Counted from the stretch's first letter, positions 17,244-26,642 are shown. The stretch is 35,557 nt of DNA from Planctomycetaceae bacterium (GCA_018699955.1 JABISG010000079.1:1-35557), one strand, 5' to 3'. The notes: generated by a model from the sequence alone, not told the origin. A program made the numbers and translations.

Positions 17244-17277
17244 CCTCGCGGTGAGGGAAGCCCCGTTAGCAAACGGG
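17244..17277. repeat. Two consecutive short hairpins, IS200/IS605-end-like
   Basis: CCTC(17244-17247)/GAGG(17253-17256) is followed by GGAAGC and then CCCGTT (17262-17267)/AACGGG (17272-17277). The order 'gaggGAAGCCCCGT-hairpin-ACGGG' resembles the 3' ends of IS200/IS605-family elements, but no transposase or TnpB gene is present. It may just be a terminator or leader structure in front of the DUF1501 gene. Confidence 0.3.
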
Positions 17278-17314
17278 ATAAGCTTCCACGACGGCCTTGT
17301 CGGGGATCTGCAGA

Positions 17315-18688
17315 ATGCTCAATGTCGGGCGACTTTGGTCGAAAGATTGCAACGGCGTCAGCCGCCGCGAATTACTGCGGGCCGGTGCATTGGGCGCGGT
17401 TGGTCTTTCGCTGGGCGATCTGCTGAAGATGGAAGCGACCGCGGCGCGAGAAGATCAATCTCGCGCGAAGTCGGTCATTCTGCTTTGGCTGTGGGGCGGC
17501 CCGAGTCATGTCGATCTGTTCGATCTCAAACCCAAAGCACCGGTCGAGTATCGCGGTCCCTATGCACCGATTGCGACGGCCGTTCCCGGCATCGAAATTT
17601 CGGAATTGCTGCCAAAGTTGGCACAACGGGCGAATCAACTCGCGGTCATTCGTTCGCTGCACAGTACGTCGAACGATCACGGCATCGCCGGGACAATTGG
17701 GCTGACCGGCGGTGACCGCGGGGCAATCAGTCTCAGCGGGCAGGTGTTACCGGGACAGCTTCAGCCGACACATGGTTCGATTGTGTCCCGCGTGCTCGGT
17801 TTTCAGCCGACGGTTCCCCGCTTTGTGACGATGGGCGGAAATCTGCATCAGGGACATCGACGGATTGCCGGCGAAGGCGGCGGAACGCTCGGATCGCTGC
17901 ACGCGCCGTTTCGGTTGGACTACGACGTCGAAGCGGGCGTGAAGATTCCACAACTGACGTTGATCGACGGCCAGACGGCCGACGGGCTGGCATCGCGGAA
18001 GAAACTGCTGACGGAATTCGACCGACTCAGTAATCGGTTGGACAAATCGAAATCGCTCGACCGGCTCGACCAATTCTATCAGCAGGCGTTTTCACTGCTC
18101 ACCTCGACCGAATCGCGTAGCGTGTTCGATCTTGAACGTGAGCCGGACAAGTTGCGGCGAAAGTATGGTCGGTTTCGCTTCGGCCAATGTTGTCTTTTGG
18201 CGCGGCGGTTGGTGGAAGCCGACGTTCGCTTCGTGCAGGTCAACTGGAGTTCGCACGTCGAGCCGGTGGAAGACACCGGCGACGGCGGTTGGGACATGCA
18301 CGACCGCAACTTCCAGCAGTTACAGGACCGACACAGTTGGATGCTCGATCAGGCGATGTCCACGCTGCTCGATGATCTCGACGAACGTGGAATGCTGGAC
18401 GACACTGTTGTGGTCGCGATGGGTGAATTCGGCCGCACGCCGAAAATCAACGGCAAATCGGGCCGCGACCACTGGAATCAATGCTACTCCGGCCTGGTCG
18501 CCGGCGGCGGTTTTCGCACCGCCCAAATCATCGGCAGCAGCGACCGCTACGGCGAACACCCCGCCTCCCACCCCGTCACCCCCGCCGACCTGTTCCGCAC
18601 AGTGCTAAACCAAATCGGCATCGGCACAACGCAACTGACATCGGTTGGCATGCTACCGAGTGGGGAGTTGATTGAGCCGTTGACGTAG
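17315..18688 (+). CDS. DUF1501 domain-containing protein with Tat signal
   Basis: 457 residues. The N-terminus carries a twin-arginine signal, VSRRELLRAGALGAVGLSLG (about 18-37), so the folded protein is probably exported. The rest is the DUF1501 family, abundant in planctomycetes: KSVILLWLWGGPSHVDLFD, LPKLAQRANQLAVIRSLHS, WDMHDRNFQQLQ, the alkaline-phosphatase-like metal motif VVVAMGEFGRTPKIN and GRDHWNQCYSG. The fold relates to sulfatases and phosphatases (arylsulfatase-like core), but its reaction is not established. The gene is usually next to a DUF1549/DUF1553 gene; none is here. ATG 17315 was chosen over the longer frame at 17297 because it leaves a normal Tat leader. No strong ribosome site is seen. 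Confidence 0.88.
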   Translation: MLNVGRLWSKDCNGVSRRELLRAGALGAVGLSLGDLLKMEATAAREDQSRAKSVILLWLWGGPSHVDLFDLKPKAPVEYRGPYAPIATAVPGIEISELLPKLAQRANQLAVIRSLHSTSNDHGIAGTIGLTGGDRGAISLSGQVLPGQLQPTHGSIVSRVLGFQPTVPRFVTMGGNLHQGHRRIAGEGGGTLGSLHAPFRLDYDVEAGVKIPQLTLIDGQTADGLASRKKLLTEFDRLSNRLDKSKSLDRLDQFYQQAFSLLTSTESRSVFDLEREPDKLRRKYGRFRFGQCCLLARRLVEADVRFVQVNWSSHVEPVEDTGDGGWDMHDRNFQQLQDRHSWMLDQAMSTLLDDLDERGMLDDTVVVAMGEFGRTPKINGKSGRDHWNQCYSGLVAGGGFRTAQIIGSSDRYGEHPASHPVTPADLFRTVLNQIGIGTTQLTSVGMLPSGELIEPLT

Positions 18689-18861
18689 CGAGGCGTGGGG
18701 TGCCTGTGGCAGAGTCTTCGATGCCACAGTGAGCGCTCGTTCTGGGGGCAACGCTCCGAAGACCCCGATTCGCCCCAAGGCGCTCAGCCGCGCGGCAATT
18801 TATCTAACCGCCCGCATGGGCGAGTCGTACGAACGCCGGTTCTTTTCTTGCATCTACGCGA

Positions 18862-20118
18862 TCAACAAGAACCTCCCCATAGAATATTACAGTTCGGTAT
18901 GATGGTCCGAAGTTCTGCAAAGCCTTCCTCGCTAACCTGAGTGTAGTCGAGTACTAGCTCATATAGATTGTTCAGTTGCATCAGGTGCGGCAGACCGGCG
19001 TCGCTGATTCCGGTGAATCCAATGTCGAGTCTGGACAGACTCTTAAGGCCTGACAGATTTTGTAGTCCGGAGTCGCTGATCTTCGTGCCCCATAAATTGA
19101 GCCACCCCAACTCGGTCATTACCTCAATTCGTTTCAGGCCGTCATCGGTAACGTCAGTGTTGGAAATCTCCAGAAGTTTCAAATTGGTCAACACATCGAG
19201 ATGTGCAAGCCCGCTCACCTGCGTGTTGTTGAGCCTTAGTTCACTCAACTTTCTCATCCTCTTGAGGTGGATCAGACCAGCATCGGTAACGTTAGTTTCT
19301 GACAGGTCCACTTGTTCCAAATCAGTCAGTCCTGGGAGATACTTCAACCCTGCATCGCCAACTTGCGTTTCCCGCAGGTTGAGCGACTTCAACTGCCGCA
19401 TCTCAACGAGGCACTTCAGACCCAGATCACCGACATTCGTACGCGCGAAATCGAGAGTCTCCAACGAAGGTAGTTCCTTCAGGCTCTGTAGCCCGGCATC
19501 GGTTACCTGTGTGCTGTTGAGATTCAGATAATTCAATTTGCTCATCTCACTGAAGTGAACCAACCCTGCGTCGGAGATTTTGCTGCTACGGAGTATGAGG
19601 CAACTCATGTCTGTCATGGCATTGAGGCATACCAGCCCGTTGTCGGTCACCGATGCGTTTGGCAGGTCCAAGTCTTTCAAATGCTTCATCTCTTTGAGTA
19701 AGTCGAGTCCAACGTCAGAAATAAAGTTAGGCAAACGAAGCGTTTTCATCCACTTCATGTGCCTGAGATGTACCAGACCGACATCCGTTACCTTTGTGCC
19801 CCAGATATTGAGAACCTTAAGGTTCGTCAGGCCAGCGATGTGCCTTAAACCTGCGTCGGTGATTGCAGCGGGCAGCTCCAACTGCTCCAAACTGGTCAAT
19901 CCACCGAGATTCACCAGTCCTTCATCTGTGATGTCAGCAAACGACAGATTCAGAATGCGCAAAGAATCGATGCACTTGAGAAGGGCGAACGAAGAATTCG
20001 TAAACCGTGCGCCACCGACGTGCAATACGGATACACCGCCGTCATCTTGAACGAAAACGTGTCCGCCCAACTCCTTGATTGCTGCTATCGACTCTTGTTC
20101 GGATTGGCTTGAGAGCAT
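18862..20118 (-). CDS. Leucine-rich-repeat protein (about 15 repeats), no export signal
   Basis: 418 residues made almost wholly of 23-25-residue leucine-rich repeats of the type LxxLxLxxTxVTDAGLxxLxxL, from about residue 50 to the end. The N-terminal stretch SIAAIKELGGHVFVQDDGG corresponds to the segment that follows the membrane anchor in the LRR gene at 1347 (AIQEIEGLGGYV), but here no hydrophobic anchor precedes it and the upstream bases contain stops. The protein is therefore cytoplasmic as annotated, or the gene has lost its 5' end. One unit (NNTQVSGLAHLDVL) is shortened. Such solenoids bind other proteins; no catalytic domain is attached. The gene faces the sulfatase gene across 290 bases without a recognised feature. 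Confidence 0.75.
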   Translation of the reverse strand: MLSSQSEQESIAAIKELGGHVFVQDDGGVSVLHVGGARFTNSSFALLKCIDSLRILNLSFADITDEGLVNLGGLTSLEQLELPAAITDAGLRHIAGLTNLKVLNIWGTKVTDVGLVHLRHMKWMKTLRLPNFISDVGLDLLKEMKHLKDLDLPNASVTDNGLVCLNAMTDMSCLILRSSKISDAGLVHFSEMSKLNYLNLNSTQVTDAGLQSLKELPSLETLDFARTNVGDLGLKCLVEMRQLKSLNLRETQVGDAGLKYLPGLTDLEQVDLSETNVTDAGLIHLKRMRKLSELRLNNTQVSGLAHLDVLTNLKLLEISNTDVTDDGLKRIEVMTELGWLNLWGTKISDSGLQNLSGLKSLSRLDIGFTGISDAGLPHLMQLNNLYELVLDYTQVSEEGFAELRTIIPNCNILWGGSC

Positions 20119-20408
20119 GAATTCTTCGTGTCTTTGACTCCAAGAACGCGCACCCGATCATTCTCATCAAAACTTGCATCTTCTTGAGACTTTGTGACAG
20201 GGCACTTCCTACTGCAGACCATCCAGTGTCAGCAGCAAACCGCGAAGCAAAGCATCAGTAGGCTCACGCCCACCGCTCGCCTCTTGCTGCCGCGATTCTA
20301 CCAGACACCTGCACACAGAACACAAGCCCACAGTCCGATCTGCTTGACACTGTAACCGCCGTAGCTGAGACTGGACGCGAACATTTCCTATTGCAACTGG
20401 AGACTCCC

Positions 20409-22007
20409 GTGCCAGCGATCTCACTGCGAAACTGCTTCCTGTTTTCGATGCTTGCGTTGACGTTGTTTGTGGGAGGGGCGACCACTCGCGCTGCCGACGA
20501 GCCGGCGGCTTCCAAGCGGCCGAATATTCTGCTGATTTACACCGACGATCATTCGCACCGCAGTGTGAGTTGCTATCCGGAAGCGTGGGACTTTGTGAAG
20601 ACGCCGAATATCGATCGGCTGGCGAAGCGGGGGGTGCGGTTTGCGCATGCGTTTATTGGCACGTGGTGCATGCCCAGCCGGGCGACGATGCTCACCGGGC
20701 ATCATCAGCACGGCGTCAATTCGATGCGGATGGTGGGGCAATATCCCGGCAGCACCTACGACCCGGCCGAAGCCCCGTTCTGGCCGAAGGTGTTTCGCTC
20801 GGAAGGTTACAACACCGCCCACGTCGGCAAATGGCACACCGGAACCGATACCGGTGCGGGCCGCGATTGGGATTGGCAGGCGGTCTGGAATCGGCCCAAG
20901 TACCAACAGAATTCCGGGCATTATTTCTACGACCAAATTATGGAATTCAGCGGCAAGGATCAGAAAACCGAGACCAAACTTGTCCGCGGTTACTCGACCG
21001 ACAACTACACGAATTTGGCTGAAGATTACATCCGCGGCGAACACCGCGAAGAGGGACGGCCGTGGTATTTGTGGGTTTGTTACGGCGCGGTCCACGGCCC
21101 GTTTACGCCGGCCGTCCGCGATCGCGACGCCTATCCCAACGTCAAGATTCCCATCCCCAAAGACATCTTCCCGCCGCGTCCCGGCAAACCGGCCTACATG
21201 CAGGATATCAATTTCTGGGAACCCGGCCCCAACGGCATTCCGCAGTTGGCCGGTGGCACTTTCGGCGGGCGAACGGTTGAAGGCGCACGCTGCATTCACG
21301 GCAACTCGCTGTTCGATTGGGTCCGGCAGTATCATCAAGGAGTGCTGGGTCTGGATAAAGCAGTCGGACGATTGGTGTCTGCGCTGGAAGAGTCGAACCA
21401 ACTCGAAAACACGCTGATCGTGTTTACTTCCGATCAAGGGTTTGCCTGGGGACAGCACGGTTTCCGCACGAAGTTGGCGCCCTACGATGCCAACATCCGT
21501 TCGCCGTTGATCGTCAGCATGCCGGGAACGATTCCGGAAGGCAAAGTCGTGCCGCATCCGGTGGCCGGCGTCGATTTGATTCCGACGTTCTTCTCGTTCG
21601 CCGGCATCAAGCAGCCCTGGAAAATGCACGGCCACGATCTCACGCCGCTGCTGAAAGATCCGAAGAGCAAGTGGGATCACCCCGCTTTGGTCTCATTCAC
21701 CGGACGGAATTACGGCAAAGACACACACCGAATTCCGGACGATCCCGATCAGCACTACCTCAACGATGTTCCCTGGTATGTTTCGTTGCGGAAGGAACGC
21801 TACAAGTACATCCGCACGCTCGTCGAGGGTGAAATCGAAGAGTTGTATGACATCGAAAATGATCCCGAGGAATTGACGAACCTCGCGCTGAGCAAGTCGC
21901 ACGCGAAAGTTCTGCAAGCCTATCGCCGGGCGTTGATTGCCGAATTACGCCGCACCGATGCGGGGATTGTCGATAATCTGCCGACGATAAAGCGACTTGG
22001 AGATTGA
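20409..22007 (+). CDS. Secreted sulfatase (arylsulfatase family)
   Basis: 532 residues. A signal peptide (about 1-27, ending TTRAADE) precedes the sulfatase domain: KRPNILLIYTDDHSHRS with two metal-binding Asp, and the active-site C-M-P-S-R followed by ATMLTG (Cys87), where Cys would be turned into formylglycine by an FGE enzyme. Further motifs are AHVGKWHTG, the second metal site FTSDQGFAWGQHG, and the C-terminal ELYDIENDPEELTNLA. It hydrolyses sulfate esters, probably of marine polysaccharides, in the periplasm. The usual motif has S/T after Cys; Met here is allowed but less common. GTG 20409 has GGAG about 7 bases upstream and gives a normal signal peptide; the frame extends to TTG 20391. 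It is the first of three exported-protein genes on the plus strand. Confidence 0.92.
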   Translation: MPAISLRNCFLFSMLALTLFVGGATTRAADEPAASKRPNILLIYTDDHSHRSVSCYPEAWDFVKTPNIDRLAKRGVRFAHAFIGTWCMPSRATMLTGHHQHGVNSMRMVGQYPGSTYDPAEAPFWPKVFRSEGYNTAHVGKWHTGTDTGAGRDWDWQAVWNRPKYQQNSGHYFYDQIMEFSGKDQKTETKLVRGYSTDNYTNLAEDYIRGEHREEGRPWYLWVCYGAVHGPFTPAVRDRDAYPNVKIPIPKDIFPPRPGKPAYMQDINFWEPGPNGIPQLAGGTFGGRTVEGARCIHGNSLFDWVRQYHQGVLGLDKAVGRLVSALEESNQLENTLIVFTSDQGFAWGQHGFRTKLAPYDANIRSPLIVSMPGTIPEGKVVPHPVAGVDLIPTFFSFAGIKQPWKMHGHDLTPLLKDPKSKWDHPALVSFTGRNYGKDTHRIPDDPDQHYLNDVPWYVSLRKERYKYIRTLVEGEIEELYDIENDPEELTNLALSKSHAKVLQAYRRALIAELRRTDAGIVDNLPTIKRLGD

Positions 22008-22040
22008 GAATCTCGATTCGGACAACCGATCTCGTTTCGG

Positions 22041-22114
22041 TGTAGCTGGATTCGCAAGAATTCAGACAATTCTCACAACGCGTCGAAATCTGAATTCTTG
22101 CGAATCCAGCTACA
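22041..22114. repeat. Perfect long inverted repeat (26-nt arms)
   Basis: The arms 22041-22066 and 22089-22114 are perfectly complementary and enclose a 22-base loop. It begins 34 bases after the sulfatase stop, in the position of a terminator, but lacks a T tract. The sequence is unlike the repeat pair at 13579/26536, so it represents a separate family of palindromes. Confidence 0.75.
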
Positions 22115-22271
22115 ACAGTGCGCCCGTGCAAAACAATTATTGCGCAGCGGGCTGGTTTTTGTGGTTGCGGTGCATTCGATGTGGCTGACAACTATACTCG
22201 GTAGACGACGGTCTCGCTGTCGTCCACGAATCATTGGCACTCCATACCTGTCTTCCCTGAGGGATATCGTG

Positions 22272-25200
22272 ATGAGTTTCCTGACGCGTTCTTTGTGTTG
22301 TTTGGGCCTGCTGACGTCGATGACAGGAGTGTCCGCCGCAGCCGACTCGGATCCGACAATATTTACACAAAAGCCCGCCATAGCAGAATCGAGTGCGGGA
22401 AAAGTCAAACCGGTCAAAGTCGCCAAACCGGTGAGCAAGACGGACCCGGTATTATTAAGCGGGCCGAAGGCCACGTGGATTTGGGGCGCACAACCCGACA
22501 CGAAGTATTTCCTGACGAAGACATTCACCGCCGATGCGGAGTCGGCGTTGCTGATCGCTTCCTGTGACAACGTGATGACCGTCTATCTCAACGGCAAGAA
22601 AGTTGCCGCTGGCTCCGAATGGGGACAGCCATCGCGCGTCGATGTCACCAAGCAGTTGAAGCGTGGAAAGAACGTTCTTTTGGCGGAAGTCGCGAATGCC
22701 GGCGGACCTTCAGGCTTTGCATTGAAACTGGCGATAACGGATGCCGATGGCTTCACCAAGTATGTTGTGTCGGACAAGTCGTGGCAGGCGGCCGAAAAGA
22801 AAGATGCCGAAAAGACGACGGCCGTTAAGACATTTGCAAAAATGGGAGCACAACCTTACGGCAATATCTTTGCGAAGGCCGATAGCCCGGCGTTGGCTGC
22901 CGGTCTCCGCAACGTGTTCCAAACGCTTCCCGGCTTTCAAGTCGAATTGCTGTATACGGTCCCGAAGGATACGCAGGGATCGTGGGTCAGTCTCACCACC
23001 GACAACAAGGGACGGCTGCTCGCCAGCGATCAGGGAAATAAGGGCCTGTACCGCATCACCCCGCCGCCCATTGGCAGCGACAAAGCAACGCGCATCGAGA
23101 AACTCGAAACGGGACTCACCGCATCGCATGGCATGTTGTACGCGTTTGACAGTTTGTACGTCACCGTCAACGGTGGCCCGGGCAGTGGTCTGTATCGGCT
23201 CCGCGACACCAATGGCGACGATCAATTCGACGAGATGAAGAAGCTGAAGGCGATTCGAGGCGGTGGCGAACACGGACCGCACGCGTTGCGGCTTTCGCCC
23301 GATGGAAAGTCGATCTACTTCATCGCGGGCAACCATACCGATCCGCCGGAGAACTTCGACGCCAGCCGCATGAAATCCAACTGGAGCGAAGACCTGCTGC
23401 TGCCGCGTCAATGGGACGCCCGCGGTCACGCCCGTGGCAAACTCGCACCCGGTGGCTGGGTGGCGATCACCGATCCCGACGGCAAGACCTGGGAGATGTT
23501 CAGCAACGGTTATCGCAACCCGTTCGACATGGACTTCAATGCCGATGGCGAACTGTTCGTTTACGATGCCGACATGGAATGGGACTTGGGAACGCCCTGG
23601 TATCGGCCGACCCGCGTGATGCACACCACCAGCGGTGCCGAATTCGGTTGGCGCAGTGGTACCGGCAAATGGCCCGCCTATTTCCCCGACAGTCTTCCCG
23701 CGCTGTCTGATATCGGCCCCGGTTCGCCGGTCGGTGTGACGTTTGGTTACGGCACAAAGTTCCCCGCGAAATATCAGAAGGCGATTTACTTGCTCGACTG
23801 GACGTTCGGCACGATTCATGTCGTTCACCCCAAAGCATCCGGTGCCAGCTACACTGCTACAAAAGAAGAATTCCTGTCACGGTCTCCCCTGCCCCTCACC
23901 GACGCAGTCGTCGGTTCCGACGGAGCTCTGTACTTCACGGTCGGCGGTCGCGGCGCGCAATCGGAACTGTTCCGTGTGACGTATACCGGCGATGCATCGA
24001 CGGCACCGGTCGATGCGAAGGACACCGAATTCGCCGAACTACGCTCAATTCGCCGACGGCTGGAAATGTACCACAACGACAACTCCAGCAACGCGAAGAC
24101 GGTCGAGTTCATTTGGCCGTTTCTGGGACACAACGATCGACACATTCGGTTTGCAGCACGGACGGCGCTTGAACATCAGGGTCTGAAACTCTGGCAACAG
24201 CGAGTGCTGGCCGAGGACGACGCTGAGACGCTCATGTCGGCTGTGATTGCGCTGGCGCGGCAGGGAGATAAGTCGCTCGAACCGCAGATTCTCGAAGCGC
24301 TGGATCGCATCGACATCGGCGCGCTGACTGACATGCAGAAGTTGGCGTTGTTGCGGGCCTATGGCCTGACAATTGTGCGGATGGGACAACCCAACCAACC
24401 GACGGCGGACCACATTTCACAGAAACTTGATCCGCTGTACCCCGCGAAGACCGACGACCTGAACCGCGAATTGAGTCGCGTGCTGGTTGCGCTGAATTCG
24501 CCCACGGTCATCACCAAAACGCTGAAGCTGATGCATGCCGAGTCTCAGCAGAAACCGGAAGAGTTTGGTGAACTGCTGGCTCGCAACGCCGGTTACGGCG
24601 GCACGATTGCCGCCATGCTGGCCAATCGACCGGAGATCCAAAAGATTCACTACGCACTGGTACTGCGCAACATGCGATACGGCTGGACGCTGGAACAGCG
24701 GAAGGAATACTTCGCCTGGTTTGGGCCCGCGATGCAGCGCAGTGGCGGTGCGAGTTACGTCGGGTTTATCAAGAACATTCGCGACGAGGCGCTGGCCAAC
24801 CTGTCGGCGGCAGAGAAGAAGGCACTCGATTCCGAATCGTTGATCGTCGTTGTCAAAGCGGCCGAGTTGCCCAAACCGAAAGGCCCCGGCCACGCCTGGA
24901 GGCTGGATGAAATGGTCGGGCTATCGAAAACCGGATTGACCGGCCGCAATTTCGAGAACGGCTTGCGAACCTATGCCGCCGCACGATGCGTGGTGTGCCA
25001 TCGCTTCGATGGAGCCGGCGGTGCAACAGGCCCCGACCTGACAAATGTCGCCGGTCGTTTCAGCTACCGCGACCTGGGAGAATCGCTGGTCGATCCAAGC
25101 AAGGTTGTCTCCGACCAGTACCGGGCCTCGGTCATCGAAACTATCAAAGGCAAGATCATCACCGGCCGCGTCACTTCAGATGCGAACGGCAAAGTGATCG

Positions 25201-25391
25201 TTCTGACCGATCCCGAAGATGCCACAAAGGTGGTGGAGATTTCCAAAGGCGACGTCGAATCGATCACGCCGTCCAAGGTCTCACTGATGCCGAAAGATCT
25301 ACTGAAGACGTTGAACAAGGATGAATTGCTCGACCTGCTGGCGTATCTCATGTCGCGTGGGAATCCCAATGATGTGATGTTCGCGAAGTGA
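22272..25391 (+). CDS. Secreted PVC-type dehydrogenase with beta-propeller, HEAT region and c-type heme domain
   Basis: 1039 residues. A signal peptide (MSFLTRSLCCLGLLTSM...AAAD) is followed by a galactose-binding-like beta-sandwich (about 60-190, with SCDNVMTVYLNGKKVAAG), then a glucose/sorbosone-dehydrogenase-like propeller (about 220-580: LPGFQVELLYTVPKD, GGGEHGPHALRLSPDGKSIY, FSNGYRNPFDMDFNADGE). A HEAT-like helical region follows (about 600-870), and last a PVC-type heme-binding domain with one C-V-V-C-H motif (906-910) and the partner segment DPSKVVSDQYRAS, LMPKDLL. This domain order is characteristic of the planctomycete 'membrane-bound dehydrogenase' proteins, thought to oxidise sugars or sugar alcohols in the periplasm and pass electrons to heme. 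GAGGGA lies 7 bases before ATG 22272. Substrate and cofactor are inferred only from the family. It lies between the sulfatase and the Kelch-like gene. Confidence 0.85.
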   Translation: MSFLTRSLCCLGLLTSMTGVSAAADSDPTIFTQKPAIAESSAGKVKPVKVAKPVSKTDPVLLSGPKATWIWGAQPDTKYFLTKTFTADAESALLIASCDNVMTVYLNGKKVAAGSEWGQPSRVDVTKQLKRGKNVLLAEVANAGGPSGFALKLAITDADGFTKYVVSDKSWQAAEKKDAEKTTAVKTFAKMGAQPYGNIFAKADSPALAAGLRNVFQTLPGFQVELLYTVPKDTQGSWVSLTTDNKGRLLASDQGNKGLYRITPPPIGSDKATRIEKLETGLTASHGMLYAFDSLYVTVNGGPGSGLYRLRDTNGDDQFDEMKKLKAIRGGGEHGPHALRLSPDGKSIYFIAGNHTDPPENFDASRMKSNWSEDLLLPRQWDARGHARGKLAPGGWVAITDPDGKTWEMFSNGYRNPFDMDFNADGELFVYDADMEWDLGTPWYRPTRVMHTTSGAEFGWRSGTGKWPAYFPDSLPALSDIGPGSPVGVTFGYGTKFPAKYQKAIYLLDWTFGTIHVVHPKASGASYTATKEEFLSRSPLPLTDAVVGSDGALYFTVGGRGAQSELFRVTYTGDASTAPVDAKDTEFAELRSIRRRLEMYHNDNSSNAKTVEFIWPFLGHNDRHIRFAARTALEHQGLKLWQQRVLAEDDAETLMSAVIALARQGDKSLEPQILEALDRIDIGALTDMQKLALLRAYGLTIVRMGQPNQPTADHISQKLDPLYPAKTDDLNRELSRVLVALNSPTVITKTLKLMHAESQQKPEEFGELLARNAGYGGTIAAMLANRPEIQKIHYALVLRNMRYGWTLEQRKEYFAWFGPAMQRSGGASYVGFIKNIRDEALANLSAAEKKALDSESLIVVVKAAELPKPKGPGHAWRLDEMVGLSKTGLTGRNFENGLRTYAAARCVVCHRFDGAGGATGPDLTNVAGRFSYRDLGESLVDPSKVVSDQYRASVIETIKGKIITGRVTSDANGKVIVLTDPEDATKVVEISKGDVESITPSKVSLMPKDLLKTLNKDELLDLLAYLMSRGNPNDVMFAK

Positions 25392-25413
25392 TTCTTTCTG
25401 TATCGCATCAACG

Positions 25414-25436
25414 CCCACCGGGCCGCACCCGGTGGG
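25414..25436. terminator. Strong 9-bp hairpin after the dehydrogenase gene
   Basis: CCCACCGGG (25414-25422) and CCCGGTGGG (25428-25436) form a perfect GC-rich stem with a 5-base loop, 22 bases after the stop. Only a weak T stretch (TTC) follows, so it may act as a pause or an mRNA 3' end rather than a classic intrinsic terminator. Confidence 0.55.
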
Positions 25437-25500
25437 TTCAGATGACCTCAAACGCGGCCCGCTGGGCCACCACTAAACCTGCCGATTGGAGTCCGCCCCT

Positions 25501-26511
25501 ATGCTGCGATTCCTCACAGTTGTGACTCTATTGCTCGTGTCATTAAACCACACGACGGCGGCAGAAAAGTCAGCCCCCGCCTGGGTCAAGGTGACCGACA
25601 AAGCCGCTTGGCAAAACCGTGATTCACAGGGCGAAGTTGCCTACAAGGGGCGGCTGTGGATTTTCGGCGGGTGGTTCGATTCGTTTCACGCGCCGCCGCG
25701 CGACGTGTGGAGTTCAGCCGACGGAAAAACCTGGAAATTGGTGACGAAGGACGCTCCGTGGAAGCACAGCGATCTGCCGATGTCGCTCGTCTTCAAAGAC
25801 AAGATGTGGATGATGGGCGGCTGGTACAACGGCCGACTGAAGGGTCATTCGGCGAGCAATACCGTTTGGTCATCGACCGACGGAGTGAAGTGGGAACAGG
25901 TGACGAAACATGCCGGCTGGACGCCGCGGATTGCGGCAGCCCTCGTCGAATTCCAAGGTAAAATGTGGATGCTCGGGGGAACGGAGAACTACTACTTCGG
26001 CGATGAGAAGAGTTTGAAGAACGACGTCTGGTCGTCAGCCGACGGGAAGACATGGACGCAAGCAACCGCCAATGCGGGCTGGTCGCCGCGGGCCTATCAT
26101 CAGGCAGCGGTACTCAACGGCAGGATTTACGTCTTTGGCGGGGGCAACTACGTTCCCAAATATCACGACAAGAACGACGTCTGGTCATCGGCCGACGGTG
26201 TGAAGTGGAGGCAGGAAACCGCATCGGCACCGTGGCATGGGCGGCTGTGGTTTTCATCGGCCGTCTACCGGAACCACATGTGGGTGCTGGGCGGCTGGTC
26301 GAACGGGCCGTCGAAGAACTGGGGCGACGTCTGGTACTCGAAAGACGGCAGCAAGTGGACGCAATTCAAATCCCCCGTGACCTGGAAAGAACGCCACGAG
26401 CACTCGGTGTACGTGTTTCAGGACAAACTGTGGGTCGCCGGCGGTCATGCCCGGCCGCTTAGCAGCGAGGTCTGGTCACTGCAGCTGCCGAAAGGGTGGA
26501 CTGGGGAGTAG
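25501..26511 (+). CDS. Secreted Kelch-like six-bladed beta-propeller protein
   Basis: 336 residues with a signal peptide (about 1-21, ending TTAAEK) and six repeats of about 45-52 residues. Each has an internal W-x-x-GG strand (RLWIFGG, KMWMMGG, KMWMLGG, RIYVFGG, HMWVLGG, KLWVAGG) and a closing VWSSADGKTW-type strand, giving a complete six-bladed propeller without another domain. Kelch propellers bind proteins or sugars; enzymatic activity is not expected here. GGAG about 9 bases before ATG 25501 supports the start. The position after a sulfatase and an exported dehydrogenase suggests, but does not show, a role in periplasmic polysaccharide handling. The palindromic repeat copy 2 follows 24 bases after the stop. 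Confidence 0.8.
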   Translation: MLRFLTVVTLLLVSLNHTTAAEKSAPAWVKVTDKAAWQNRDSQGEVAYKGRLWIFGGWFDSFHAPPRDVWSSADGKTWKLVTKDAPWKHSDLPMSLVFKDKMWMMGGWYNGRLKGHSASNTVWSSTDGVKWEQVTKHAGWTPRIAAALVEFQGKMWMLGGTENYYFGDEKSLKNDVWSSADGKTWTQATANAGWSPRAYHQAAVLNGRIYVFGGGNYVPKYHDKNDVWSSADGVKWRQETASAPWHGRLWFSSAVYRNHMWVLGGWSNGPSKNWGDVWYSKDGSKWTQFKSPVTWKERHEHSVYVFQDKLWVAGGHARPLSSEVWSLQLPKGWTGE

Positions 26512-26535
26512 CCGTCATTCGTCACAAAAGCGGGT

Positions 26536-26597
26536 GGGTGCCACTGGCGTGTCGCCAGTGTGTCGCGCCTTGCACTGGCGACACGCCAGTGGCACCC
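26536..26597. repeat. Palindromic REP-like element, copy 2 (perfect 25-bp arms)
   Basis: The arms 26536-26560 and 26573-26597 are identical in sequence to those of copy 1 at 13579-13640, again with a 12-base loop, which here differs. It lies between the convergent Kelch-like and mcsB genes, 45 bases before the mcsB end. A dispersed palindrome at gene ends fits a REP-type element that can also terminate transcripts. Confidence 0.8.
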
Positions 26598-26642
26598 GTC
26601 AACGTACGAAACCGCCCTGCGAAACGGCAAGCCGTCAGGAAG

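Noticed and set aside
20421..21680. 419-residue open frame on the minus strand inside the sulfatase gene
   Set aside because: It lies opposite a clear sulfatase with all motifs; its protein shows no recognisable domain and a shadow-like composition.
22710..23828. 372-residue minus-strand frame inside the dehydrogenase gene
   Set aside because: Shadow of the large PVC-type gene, no motif.
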